Assembly (NCBI GenBank): GCA_051955985.1 | Contig: JBQCGD010000039.1 | Span: 1-64,000 of the forward strand | Direction of reading: 5' to 3' | DNA length: 64,000 nucleotides | Source: DATKPA01 sp051955985 | GTDB taxonomy: Bacteria; Planctomycetota; Phycisphaerae; WQYP01 | In this document: positions 41,099 through 51,000 of the stretch, in pieces | How positions within the stretch are numbered: position 1 is the stretch's first letter | How the letters are laid out: every line of letters begins with the position of its first letter | The notes under the pieces: model-generated | Seen by the model: the letters and a program-made list of their open reading frames with translations, nothing else | The model's database searches: none | What the model was told of the DNA's origin: nothing | Made by a program: the position numbers and the translations under genes

Positions 41099-44000
41099 AT
41101 GGGTTTGCATTCCACACGCGCGTCGGCGCTGGCATTGTCGTTGAGCGTCGGGGTTGCTGCCGGCACTGCTTTTGGCGCGCCGGAGGCGTTTTTGGGGGCG
41201 CAGGGATTTGGGGCGGAGGCTTCCGGCGGGCGGGCGGGGAGCATTTATGTGGTGACGAACCTGAATGATTCAGGGGCGGGGTCGTTTCGGGATGCGGTGT
41301 CGGCGTCGAACCGGATCGTCGTGTTTGCCGTCAGCGGGCAGATCAACCTGCAGTCGGCGGTGAGCGCGAAGTCGAATTTGACGATCCTGGGGCAGACGGC
41401 GCCGGGGCAGGGGATTGCGATCCAGGGGCGGGAGGTGTCGTTCGACAAGCAGAGCAACGACATTGTCCAGTACATGCGGTTCCGGGAGGGGAGCGTCGAT
41501 CCGAACGAAAAAGCGAGCATCAACCTGGGGAGCACGACGAACGTGATCCTGGATCACGTGTCGGTGGAGTACGCGCAGTACGACAACATCGACGCGGTGG
41601 GGACGAACGGGGTGGCGAACCTCACGCTGCAGAACTGCATCCTGGCGAACCCGATCAAGGCGCAGCAGTTCAACATGCACACGGAGGGGACGAACGTCAC
41701 CTACCTGGCGAACATCTGGGCGAACGCGCACAACCGGAATCCGCTGGCGAAGTCGGACACGCAGTACATCAACAATATTGTTTACGACTACCAGGCGGGG
41801 TACACGACGGGGAATTCGGGCGGGCATTTCAATTATGACATTTTGAACAATTACTTCATTGCGGGGCCGTCGACGTCGAGCGCGAACAATGCGTGGTATC
41901 AACTGGATTCGTATCAATCGGCGTATGCGTCGGGGAACCTGCTCGATTCGAACAAGGATGGCACGCTGAACGGCTCGGCGACGACGCCGGGCGGCGTCAC
42001 CGTGCTTCCGTCCGAATATTTCGCTTCCACCCGCTTCCTGCCGACGCTCTCGGCGACGGATGCCTTTTACTTCACCACGGCGCATGCCGGCGACATGTAC
42101 AACAACGGCAATGGGACCTTCGGGCTGGACCAGGTGGACACCCGGGTGGTGGCGGATGTCCTTTCGAACGGGACGGCGGGGCACATCTACAACAGCGAGA
42201 ACACGAGCCCGAGCGTCGGCTTCGGCACGATCCCGCAGACCACCGTGGGACCGGACACGCTCGACACGGTTCCTTTCGCGTGGCTCACGGCGCACGGCCT
42301 TTCGACGACGAACGCGGCGGACCTGCTGAAGAAGAACGCCCTCGGCTACACGATGCTGGAACAGTATGCGTATGAAGTGTCGGATGCGTATGCGTCCAAG
42401 GCGTGGACGAATTCGGCGGGGAGCTGGGTGAGCGGGGCGTGGAGCGGCGCGGCGCCCGGGCCGTACGATCATGCGTACATCCTGGGCAACGGGGTGACGA
42501 ACGGGGCGGCGACGATCTCGGGGTCGGACGCGGCGAACGCGTTCAGCCTGAACATCGGCGGGAACGGGCCGGCGGGCGGCGGCGAATCGCTGACGGTGAG
42601 CGGCGGGTCGCTGACGGTGCAAAGCGCCATCACGGTGGGCGATCAGAACAACGGGACGCTCAACATCTCCGGCGGCACCGTCTTCGCTTACAACATCCAG
42701 TTGGGGAACACCGTGCTGAACGCGGACGGCAGCGCGGGGGCCACGTACAATGGCACGCTCAACTTCACCGGCGGCACACTGCTGACGCAACAGATCGTCC
42801 AGGGCGGCGGGATGTATGGGGCGTGGAACAGCGGCGGGTCGTTCAACTGGTCCGGCAACGCGACGATCCAGGCGCTGGGCAATTTCAGCATCAGCGTGCC
42901 GACAAACCTCGGGGCGGGCGGCGGGACGTTTGATTCCGGCGGCTTCTCGGGAAGTTTTTCGGGGAACATCACCGGCAGCGGCGGGCTCACGAAGATGGGC
43001 GACGGGGTGGTGACGCTCTCGGGGAGCAACAGCTACACCGGCGGCACGGCGCTCAACGGGGGAGAAGTGATCATTGCCTCGGATGCCAACATCGGCGGGG
43101 CGAACAGCGTCCTTACGTTCAACGGCGGCATGCTGGGGATCACCGGCACATCGATCACCAACTTCGACAGCCACGTGGTGAACTGGAGCTCGTTCAACGG
43201 CGGCTTCGATATCACCAACAAGGCGGCGACGATCGCCATCCACCAGAACATCAGCGGCGGCGGCTCGCTGACCGTTGACGGGGCGGGGACGCTCGTGCTC
43301 ACGGGGACCAACACCTACACCGGCGGGACGTATCTCAACGGCGGCGAACTGAGCATCGCCTCGGACGCCAGCATCGGCGGGACCTCGAGCAAGATCACGT
43401 TCAACGGCGGGGTGCTGCAGATCAACGGGGCGCAGCCGAACATTGATTCGCATGTCGTGAACTGGTCCACCTTCAGCGGCGGGTTTGACATCGTGAGCGC
43501 GGGCAACACGTTCACGGTGGGCAGCGCGATCGGCGGCAGCGGCAACTTCATCAAGGCGGGCGCGGGGGCCCTCGTCCTGAACAATGCCAACACGTTCACC
43601 GGCACCACAACGATTTCGGGCGGGACGCTGCGCATCGGCAACGCGCTCGCGCTGCAAAACAGCACGGTGGCGATCACGGGCGCGGGGGCGTCGCTGGATG
43701 TGAATCACCTGAACGCCACGATCGGCGGGCTGAGTGGGAATCAGCCGCTGGATCTTGAGAACACCACGCTCACGGTCGGCAACAACGGCGGCAGCAGCAC
43801 GTTCACGGGGAGCATCAGCAGCACCGGCGGGCCGGGGAGGCTGATCAAGACCGGGGCGGGCGAACTGACCCTCGGCGGGAACAGCAGCTACGGCAACACG
43901 ACGATTTCCGCGGGGGACATTCGCGCCACTTCAAATAACGCGCTGGGCAGCGGCACGGTGACGATCAACATCGTCGACGGGCTGGAACTGGCGAACGGCG

Positions 44001-45451
44001 TCACGTTGCCGAACAACATCGTGGCGGCGCCGGGAGCGAATGAATTCGCCGACGTTCCGGATGCGGGTGCGGCGGCGACGCTCGCGGGGGACGTGTCGAT
44101 CACCGGGGGCTCGAACCAGTACCGGCTCGGCATCAGCGCATCGGGCGCGGTGCTCACGCTGACCGGGACGCACTCCACCAACACGTTGACGCTGATCACC
44201 CGCGGCAACATCGTCTTCGCCGGCAACGGGTCGCTCACATCGACGCAGGCGATCAACATCGGGCGGAACAGTTCCGGGTCGGCCGAGCACCTCACGCTGC
44301 AGGACAACGCGTTTCTTTCGAGCGCGGCCGGGATCAACCTCGGCGGGATCAACGGGACGTCGGACGACGGGAACACCACCGTGACGCTCAACGGGAATGC
44401 GTCGCTGAACGCGGGCACGAAGCCGGTGAACCTGAACAACAGCGATGTCAGCGGCACGACGACGCTGACGCTCAACGGCAACAGCACCGTGTACGCGGGC
44501 GGCTTCACGACCGGCGGGAGCAAGCAGGGACAATCGACGCTGAACGTCAACGGCGGGACGATCGTCGCCACCGCTTCGGACGGCACGGCGCTCTTCATGC
44601 CGGCGCTGGGCATTTCCGGCAAACCGCTGGCGGCGACGATCCAATCCGGCGGCATGACGATCAACAGCAACGGGTTCACCATCACGGTGGCGCAGCCGTT
44701 CGGCGGGAGCGGCGGGCTTACGAAAACGGGCGGCGGGTCGCTCACGCTCACGGGGGCGAACACGTTCACGGGCGGCGTTTCCGCGGCGGGGGGCACGCTC
44801 GTTGTGGCGAATGCGGCGGCGCTGGGGACGGGAGCGCTGGCGATTCACGGCGGGGCGACGGTGCAGTTGCAGGCATCGCCGAAGGTGCCGGGGCTGACGT
44901 TTGACGGAGGGAGCGGCAACTGGTCGGGCACGCTGGATCTCGCGGCGAGCAAGCTGGTGCTGGAGCCGGCGACGAACAAGGCGGCCGCGCTTGCCGCGGC
45001 GCGCAACCAGGCGGCGACGGGCGCGATCACCAGTTCAAGCCTGCCGGCGAATTTCGGGATCGCCGTGATCGACAATGCGGCGTTGAATGTGCCGTTCACC
45101 ACGTTCGGCGGGCAGGGGGTTGACGGGAATTCGGTGCTGATCGCGGCGGAACTTCTCGGCGACACAAATGCCGACGGCGCCGTGGACCTGACCGATCTCT
45201 CCACGATTCTCAATCACTTCGGCCAGGCGACGGGCGCGTGGACCGACGGCAATTTCGACAATGCGGCGACGATCGACCTGACCGATCTTTCGGACGTGCT
45301 CAACAACTTCGGGCTGACCAATCCGAATGCGAGCGTCGATCCCGCCCCGGCGGTTGGCGCGGCGGCCGCGCCGGAGCCGGCGTCGGTGCTCACGCTTCTG
45401 CCGCTGGGCGCAGGCGTTCTGATGCGTCGCCGGCGGAGGCAGCATTTTTAA
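41099..45451 (+). CDS. Giant secreted pectate-lyase-like protein with PATR repeats, dockerin-like module and PEP-CTERM
   Basis: A 1450-residue surface protein. After a signal peptide comes a PL1-type beta-helix (AFLGAQGFGAEASGG, LTILGQTAPGQGIAIQGREV, NVILDHVSVEY), probably cleaving pectate. Residues about 620-1310 hold at least five autotransporter-associated beta-strand repeats of the form KxGxGxLxLxGxNxYTGGTxLNGGxL. Then follow paired EF-hand/dockerin-like motifs (LGDTNADGAVDLTDLS and DGNFDNAATIDLTDLS), and PEP-CTERM APEPASVLTLLPLGAGVLM plus an Arg-rich tail. The start follows GGAGGAG. It is the first of four adjacent proteins with the same C-terminal design. Confidence 0.9.
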   Translation: MGLHSTRASALALSLSVGVAAGTAFGAPEAFLGAQGFGAEASGGRAGSIYVVTNLNDSGAGSFRDAVSASNRIVVFAVSGQINLQSAVSAKSNLTILGQTAPGQGIAIQGREVSFDKQSNDIVQYMRFREGSVDPNEKASINLGSTTNVILDHVSVEYAQYDNIDAVGTNGVANLTLQNCILANPIKAQQFNMHTEGTNVTYLANIWANAHNRNPLAKSDTQYINNIVYDYQAGYTTGNSGGHFNYDILNNYFIAGPSTSSANNAWYQLDSYQSAYASGNLLDSNKDGTLNGSATTPGGVTVLPSEYFASTRFLPTLSATDAFYFTTAHAGDMYNNGNGTFGLDQVDTRVVADVLSNGTAGHIYNSENTSPSVGFGTIPQTTVGPDTLDTVPFAWLTAHGLSTTNAADLLKKNALGYTMLEQYAYEVSDAYASKAWTNSAGSWVSGAWSGAAPGPYDHAYILGNGVTNGAATISGSDAANAFSLNIGGNGPAGGGESLTVSGGSLTVQSAITVGDQNNGTLNISGGTVFAYNIQLGNTVLNADGSAGATYNGTLNFTGGTLLTQQIVQGGGMYGAWNSGGSFNWSGNATIQALGNFSISVPTNLGAGGGTFDSGGFSGSFSGNITGSGGLTKMGDGVVTLSGSNSYTGGTALNGGEVIIASDANIGGANSVLTFNGGMLGITGTSITNFDSHVVNWSSFNGGFDITNKAATIAIHQNISGGGSLTVDGAGTLVLTGTNTYTGGTYLNGGELSIASDASIGGTSSKITFNGGVLQINGAQPNIDSHVVNWSTFSGGFDIVSAGNTFTVGSAIGGSGNFIKAGAGALVLNNANTFTGTTTISGGTLRIGNALALQNSTVAITGAGASLDVNHLNATIGGLSGNQPLDLENTTLTVGNNGGSSTFTGSISSTGGPGRLIKTGAGELTLGGNSSYGNTTISAGDIRATSNNALGSGTVTINIVDGLELANGVTLPNNIVAAPGANEFADVPDAGAAATLAGDVSITGGSNQYRLGISASGAVLTLTGTHSTNTLTLITRGNIVFAGNGSLTSTQAINIGRNSSGSAEHLTLQDNAFLSSAAGINLGGINGTSDDGNTTVTLNGNASLNAGTKPVNLNNSDVSGTTTLTLNGNSTVYAGGFTTGGSKQGQSTLNVNGGTIVATASDGTALFMPALGISGKPLAATIQSGGMTINSNGFTITVAQPFGGSGGLTKTGGGSLTLTGANTFTGGVSAAGGTLVVANAAALGTGALAIHGGATVQLQASPKVPGLTFDGGSGNWSGTLDLAASKLVLEPATNKAAALAAARNQAATGAITSSSLPANFGIAVIDNAALNVPFTTFGGQGVDGNSVLIAAELLGDTNADGAVDLTDLSTILNHFGQATGAWTDGNFDNAATIDLTDLSDVLNNFGLTNPNASVDPAPAVGAAAAPEPASVLTLLPLGAGVLMRRRRRQHF
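45239..45385 (+). repeat. 147-bp duplicated C-terminal cassette, copy 1
   Basis: Matches 47554-47700 at 143 of 147 bases. It encodes WTDGNFDNAATIDLTDLSD through the PEP-CTERM PEPAS start of the pectate-lyase-like gene. Confidence 0.9.
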
Positions 45452-45481
45452 TCGCATCGCGAAGCATCCGCTTCGTGCGAT
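45451..45481 (+). terminator. Imperfect hairpin between the first two surface-protein genes
   Basis: ATCGCA-TCG-CGAAGC, loop ATCC, GCTTCG-TGCGAT. It starts at the stop codon and ends just before the next ribosome site (CAGGAG, 45485-45490). It could end or attenuate the transcript. Confidence 0.45.
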
Positions 45482-45495
45482 CCTCAGGAGACTCC

Positions 45496-47775
45496 ATGGG
45501 CTTCACCGGCGGTTCTCCCATCGCGAAATACCGTGTTCTCGTGGCGGCGCTCTCCCTGGCTGTGACCGCAGCTGCGGCTCAGGCCACGGAATATGCCATT
45601 GAGCCGCTCGGCCTCACAGATCCGGCCCACACGCTCGCCAACAACACCTATTTGAGCACCGTCTCCCTCATCAATAGCCAAGGCGACATCGCGGGCACGT
45701 CCCTCGGGATTGCAGGCAATAACAGCCAAGCCGATGCCTGGCTTTACCGCGCCGCCAACCGCAGTGTCTCGCTTATCAGCCTTCCCAACTCCACGTTCTC
45801 TTCTGATTGGGATACGAGCGTCGTCAGTCTGCTCAACTCCTCAGGCGATGCCGTCGGCATCACGCGTAATCAAAATCTCACCACCATGCAGGCAGCGTGG
45901 GTGTATAACCACGCCACCGGCGTGACCACACGCATCGGCCTCACCGATTCTGACCACATCAATCCCAATGTCGGCCCCTCTTTTGGACAGCAGTCCAGCA
46001 ACGTCTCCCTCCTCAACGTGAACGGACAAGTCGCCGGCACCTCCCTCCGTTACTCCCTCGGCAACGGCAACGACGGCCAGGGCAGCGCCGGCACCGACAC
46101 CTGGTTCTATAACAAAACAGCCAACACCACTGTCCAGATCGGCCTCACTGGCGGTATCTACACCGGCGGCAGCAACCAGACCAGCGGTCTCACCGCCATG
46201 AACGCCTCCGGCGTCACGCTTGGCTTCTCTTACCAATACACCGGCACCACGCTGTCTAATCAGACCTCCGCTTGGCTCTACGACCCCTCCTCCAACACGA
46301 CGAGCGCACTTGCTCTTCCGCCCAGCGTGACCATCCCCGCCGCTTACCCCAATACCGCCCCCATTGTCCGGTTGTCCCCCGCTATTCCGTGGGAGAGCCC
46401 CATCAACGACGAAGGCGATATTTCCATCACCGCCACCGGACCCGCTGCCGGCAACGTCACCCAATCGCTTGCTTATCTGTACAACCCCACCACCGGGTAC
46501 GCGCAGCAAGTCGGCCTTACCTCCGCCGCCTACCAATCCGCCAACGGCACCTTCTACTCGCAGCCGTATTTCCTCACCGCCACCGGCAATATCGTTGGCG
46601 TTTCCTATCTCGGAGGCTCCACCCGTGGCAGTGCCGACATCTGGTATTTTGACAAATCCACCGGCACCACCCTCCCGATTAACCCCGCCTCCTTCAACGG
46701 CTCACCCAGCAACGTACCCTTTTCCATCGACCCCTCCGGCCAGCACGTCATCCTCGCCTCCCAAAACAGCGTTTATTGCGAATACAACAACCTCACCCAC
46801 ACCAGCACCCAACTTGGTTACACCGGCGGCATCTACAACAACACCAGCGGCAACTCCTTCACCCACTTCCATCGCCTCAATGCCAATGGCCAGGCTGCCG
46901 GATATTCCATCATCTTCAACGGCGGAGACCAAACCGTCGGTACCCAGGCCTGGTTCTTCGACCCCAACACTACAACCTCTATCCCCATCGGCCTCTTCGA
47001 TCCTGTCGACACCGACCCCCAGGGCTTCCCCCGCAACGCCCCCGCCATCCTCAACGACAACGGCATCATCGTCGGCACCTCCACCCGCTACACCGGTAAA
47101 GTCCTCGCGGGAAACGATGGCTGGTATTACGATCCGGCCTCCAACACCACCACTCCCATCCGCATGTCTGTCGAATCCAACGGCTTCGCCAATCTCACCT
47201 TCAAATCCCTCAGCCCCAACGGCATCGCGCTCGGATCTTTCGCCAAATTCGACGGCAACACTTACCTCGGCCAGTTCGCCTTCCTCTTCGACCCCGCCAC
47301 CGGCCCCATCGATCTCGGGCTCAACGTCGCCAATCTCTCGGACAATGGCTGGCAATACCTGCAGTCGGCGACGGCCGCCCTCGCCACCGGCCAGATCATC
47401 GGCATGGGCCACCTCACCAACGAAGTCGTCGCCTACACCCTCTCCGCGTACCTCCTCACCCCGGTCCTGCCAGGCGACGCCAACATCGACGGCAAAGTCG
47501 ACCTCGGCGACCTCTCCATCGTTCTCAACAACTTCGGCGCCGCTACCACCTCCTGGACCGACGGCAATTTCGACAACGCGGCGACGATCGACCTGACCGA
47601 TCTTTCGGACGTGCTCAACAATTTCGGGCTGACCAATCCGAATGCGAGCGTCGATCCGGCCCCGGCGCTTGGCGCGGCGGCCGCGCCGGAGCCGGCGTCG
47701 CTTGCGCTTCTGCTGCCCGCGCTGCTGATGCCGCGGCGGCGTCGCCGGCAGCCGCGGATGCGTTTCACCCGCTGA
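45496..47775 (+). CDS. Secreted repeat protein (HAF/DUF3466-like) with dockerin-like module and PEP-CTERM
   Basis: A 759-residue exported protein with signal peptide VLVAALSLAVTAAAAQATE. The body is about nine degenerate repeats of 60-75 residues. Each has a W-Y/F-Y/F-D-P/K turn (AWLYDPSSNTT, GWYYDPASNTT, DIWYFDKSTGTT), an IGL(T/F)D segment and an LN-x-x-G-x-x-x-G-x-S block, suggesting a beta-propeller. The C-terminus carries the same EF-hand/dockerin pair and PEP-CTERM (APEPASLALLLPALL) as its neighbours. Its last 220 bases are nearly identical in part to the upstream gene although the body uses different codons. The start at 45496 follows CAGGAG. Confidence 0.85.
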   Translation: MGFTGGSPIAKYRVLVAALSLAVTAAAAQATEYAIEPLGLTDPAHTLANNTYLSTVSLINSQGDIAGTSLGIAGNNSQADAWLYRAANRSVSLISLPNSTFSSDWDTSVVSLLNSSGDAVGITRNQNLTTMQAAWVYNHATGVTTRIGLTDSDHINPNVGPSFGQQSSNVSLLNVNGQVAGTSLRYSLGNGNDGQGSAGTDTWFYNKTANTTVQIGLTGGIYTGGSNQTSGLTAMNASGVTLGFSYQYTGTTLSNQTSAWLYDPSSNTTSALALPPSVTIPAAYPNTAPIVRLSPAIPWESPINDEGDISITATGPAAGNVTQSLAYLYNPTTGYAQQVGLTSAAYQSANGTFYSQPYFLTATGNIVGVSYLGGSTRGSADIWYFDKSTGTTLPINPASFNGSPSNVPFSIDPSGQHVILASQNSVYCEYNNLTHTSTQLGYTGGIYNNTSGNSFTHFHRLNANGQAAGYSIIFNGGDQTVGTQAWFFDPNTTTSIPIGLFDPVDTDPQGFPRNAPAILNDNGIIVGTSTRYTGKVLAGNDGWYYDPASNTTTPIRMSVESNGFANLTFKSLSPNGIALGSFAKFDGNTYLGQFAFLFDPATGPIDLGLNVANLSDNGWQYLQSATAALATGQIIGMGHLTNEVVAYTLSAYLLTPVLPGDANIDGKVDLGDLSIVLNNFGAATTSWTDGNFDNAATIDLTDLSDVLNNFGLTNPNASVDPAPALGAAAAPEPASLALLLPALLMPRRRRRQPRMRFTR
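47554..47700 (+). repeat. 147-bp duplicated C-terminal cassette, copy 2
   Basis: Differs from 45239-45385 at only four bases (third positions and one Val/Leu change). The rest of the two genes is unrelated at DNA level. Confidence 0.9.
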
Positions 47776-47904
47776 TACCCCCCTGGCCATCGGAACATTC
47801 CTTACGACCCGCCGTGCGGATGACGGGCGCGGCGGCGCCGAAGCGGACGGCGTAGGTCCTTTGCTCATTTTGCTAAGACCTGCATGAAAACGCCGCACTT
47901 TGTC

Positions 47905-47933
47905 TTGCATTCCATTTCGGGTTCTCCATACTT
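47905..47933 (+). promoter_or_regulatory. Candidate promoter before the 48024 gene
   Basis: TTGCAT (47905-47910), 17-base spacer, ATACTT (47928-47933), about 90 bases before the start. Otherwise the gap 47776-48023 holds GC-rich sequence with no gene. Confidence 0.3.
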
Positions 47934-48023
47934 CCAGTAGCGGAGCGATGGCGCGCACAGCGGAACCCACCTCTCGCCCGCGGACGTTTGCTTTCCATCT
48001 TCGGTTCTTGCTGGAGGTCAACC

Positions 48024-51000
48024 ATGTTGACTCGCCGCTCTTCGTGCGCGCTCTCCCTGGCGGTTCTTTCAGCCCTGGCAGTTCGCGCTTACGCCACCAC
48101 GTGGTCTTACACGGGGGCAAGCGGGGGGAACTGGAGTCTCAACACCAACTGGACTTCCGGCGCCTTGCACCAGGTGCCGGCCGCCGGCGACGACGCGATC
48201 CTGGGGACGAGCGCCGCCACAAACGCCATCTTCGATTCCTCCTACGCCAGCGCCCTCAATTCGATGACCATCAACGCGAGCGCCGTCACCGCGTTCACGC
48301 TCAACCAGACCAGCGCGGCGACGACCCTGCGCGCCACCAGCGAATACCTGGGCACCACGACGTACGGCGGCATTTATACGCAGTCGGCCGGCAACAACAT
48401 CGCGACCAATCTTTATCTCGGCGTCACGTCGGGCGTGAATTCGCAGGGTACGTATAACCTCAGCGGCGCCGGAAACCTGACCGTCACCAATGAGTACATC
48501 GGCGGGAGTACTTCCACTCTCCTTGGAGGGAACGTGTTCAACCAGTCCGGCGGCAACAACACCGCCACTTTCGTGCTCGTCGGCGGCGGAAATGCCACGG
48601 TGCCCGGCCTCGGCGTTTACAACCTCTCCGGCGGCAACCTGTCCGTGAGCAACAGCCTCGGGATCGGCACCTACAGTCCCGGCTCCAGCATGGTCGTTTC
48701 CGGCACCGGCAATGCGACCATCGGAATCCTGCAGATGTCGCCGAACGTCGGCGGCAGCGGCAACCTCACCCTCAACAGCGCGTCCGCCAGCATCAACGTC
48801 ACTTCCGACGCCTTCATCAGCACCGGCGGCGGCGGCGTCCTCACCGTCAGCAACGGCACGATGAGCATCGGCGGCAACTTGATCGTCTCCAACGTCGTCG
48901 GGAACGCGGTCAACCTTTCCGGCGGCTCGCTCAGCGTCGGCACCATCAGCACCAGCAGCAACCCCAGCCGCTTCAACTGGACCGGCGGAACCTTCGCCAC
49001 CGGGCAGACCTTGTCGATCGACAGCGGCGGCCCCATCGGTTCCGCACTGGCCTTTGCCGCCGGGAAGAACCTCGTTGTCCATGACCACGGCCAGGTCGGG
49101 TACACCACCAACGGCAGCATCAATCTCTCCGGCGGAAACGTGACCTTTGATTCCTGGATGGACATCGGCTCAGCAGCGCTGACGGTTGGCTCCGTCGCTG
49201 TTTCCAACGGCACCCTCTCTCTTGGCGGCTCCAGCTTCTGGGGCAACAACGGAATCGCCAACGTCACCCAGACCGGCGGAACCATCAACGCGGGCGTCGG
49301 GGGAACGACCTACCTCGGATACGGCGCCACCGGCACCGGGCTCGTCACCCTCAACGGCGCGTCCGCCCAGTTCAACGGCGGCACCTTTCTGGTCGGCCCC
49401 ACGGGCGCCGGCACCATCAACGTGATGAACGGCTGCATGACGCTCCAGGCCCTCGACATCTATGCAAACGGGACAGTCAATCTCACCGGCGGAACGCTCT
49501 CGGTCGGGACCCTCGATACCAAGGGCACGCCCGCGAATCTTCACTGGACCGCGGGCACCCTAAAGATCACCGGCGCCTCCGGCCTGTCGATTACCGGCAC
49601 CGGCCCGCTGGGTGACAGTTACAGCATGAACTCCAACCAGAGCCTCGTGGTCAACAGCACGCTCAACATCGCCACCGATGGCTACCTGCAACTCTACGGC
49701 GGGGTCATCACCGCGGCGGTTCTGAACACCAACGGGCAGCCCGGCAACTTCTACTGGTACTCCGGCACGCTGAATCTCACCGCGAGCGGCCTGACCATTG
49801 ATCCCAACGGCCCCCTGGGCGCCAATGTCTATCTCAACGCCAACAAGAATCTCACCACCAGCGGGGCGATCAACAATTACGGGAATTTCAGCCTCAACGG
49901 CGGCATCGTCGTCAGCGCTTCGCTCATCACCAACCTGGCACAGTTTTCCAATACCTGGGGGATCATCGGTGGCGCCGGCGGTTTCAATAACCGCGGCTAC
50001 CTGCAGCAGGGAGCCGGGGCTCTTTCCCTGGCCACCACCGGTCCTCTCACCAACTCCGGCAACATGCAGCTTGCGGCCGGTTACCAGACCATCCTCAACG
50101 GTTCCAACCTGACGAATACGGGCACGATCGCACTGAACAACGGGTGGATCAGCGGCGCGCCGACGCTGGTCAATTCCCCCGGGGGAACGATTTCCGGCAG
50201 CGGCACCATCGGCGCACCGTTGCAGAATTCCGGGTTGCTCCTGGCCACGGGCGGCACGCTCAATGTGCTGAGCGCGTTTACGAACAACGGCTCCATCCAG
50301 CTCGCCGATCCCTCAGCAACCCTGGCCGGCGGCACCATAACGAATGCCGACATCCTGCAAGGCGCCGGGCAGGTGGCATCGCCGGTGACCAACAATGCCA
50401 CGGTGCAATCGGCCGGCGGCACGCTCATTTTTACCGGCGGCTTCACCAATTCCGCCAGCGGGACGATTGCCGTCCCGCTCGGGACGGAAGTCCTAATGCA
50501 GGGCGCGGGCAACTTCCCGACGAATGCCGGGCTCATTTCCCTCACCGGCGGCACGTTCGACAACGGCGGGCAAGTCCTCAACAACACCGGGGCGATCGTC
50601 GGCTACGGCACGCTGCGCACCGGCGGGCTGACCAACAACGGGACCTTCGTCCTCACCGGTGGGACGTCAACCGTCAACGGCAACGTCACCAATGCCGTGG
50701 GCAGAACGCTCAGCATCAAGTATCAGCCGGCGATTTTCACCGGCAACATCACCAACAGCGGCACGATCAAGGTCACCGGCACCACCGTCACGTATATCGG
50801 GGCTTACACCGGGAATGCCTACATTTCCGACCCCGCCACCAACATCTTCCAATCCACCGCGACCGTCACTGCCGGCGGTTCCATGACCGGCGGCGCCGGT
50901 GACCTCTTCAACTTCAGCGGCACCTTCACCAACAATGGCACCTTCAACAACGGAGGCGCCCTCGCCGTCGCCACCGCCGTCGTCAACACCGGCACCTTCA

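Noticed and set aside
41270..43708. 812-codon minus-strand frame opposite the pectate lyase gene
   Set aside because: Arg/Pro/Val-rich antisense translation without motifs; the plus strand encodes the recognised protein.
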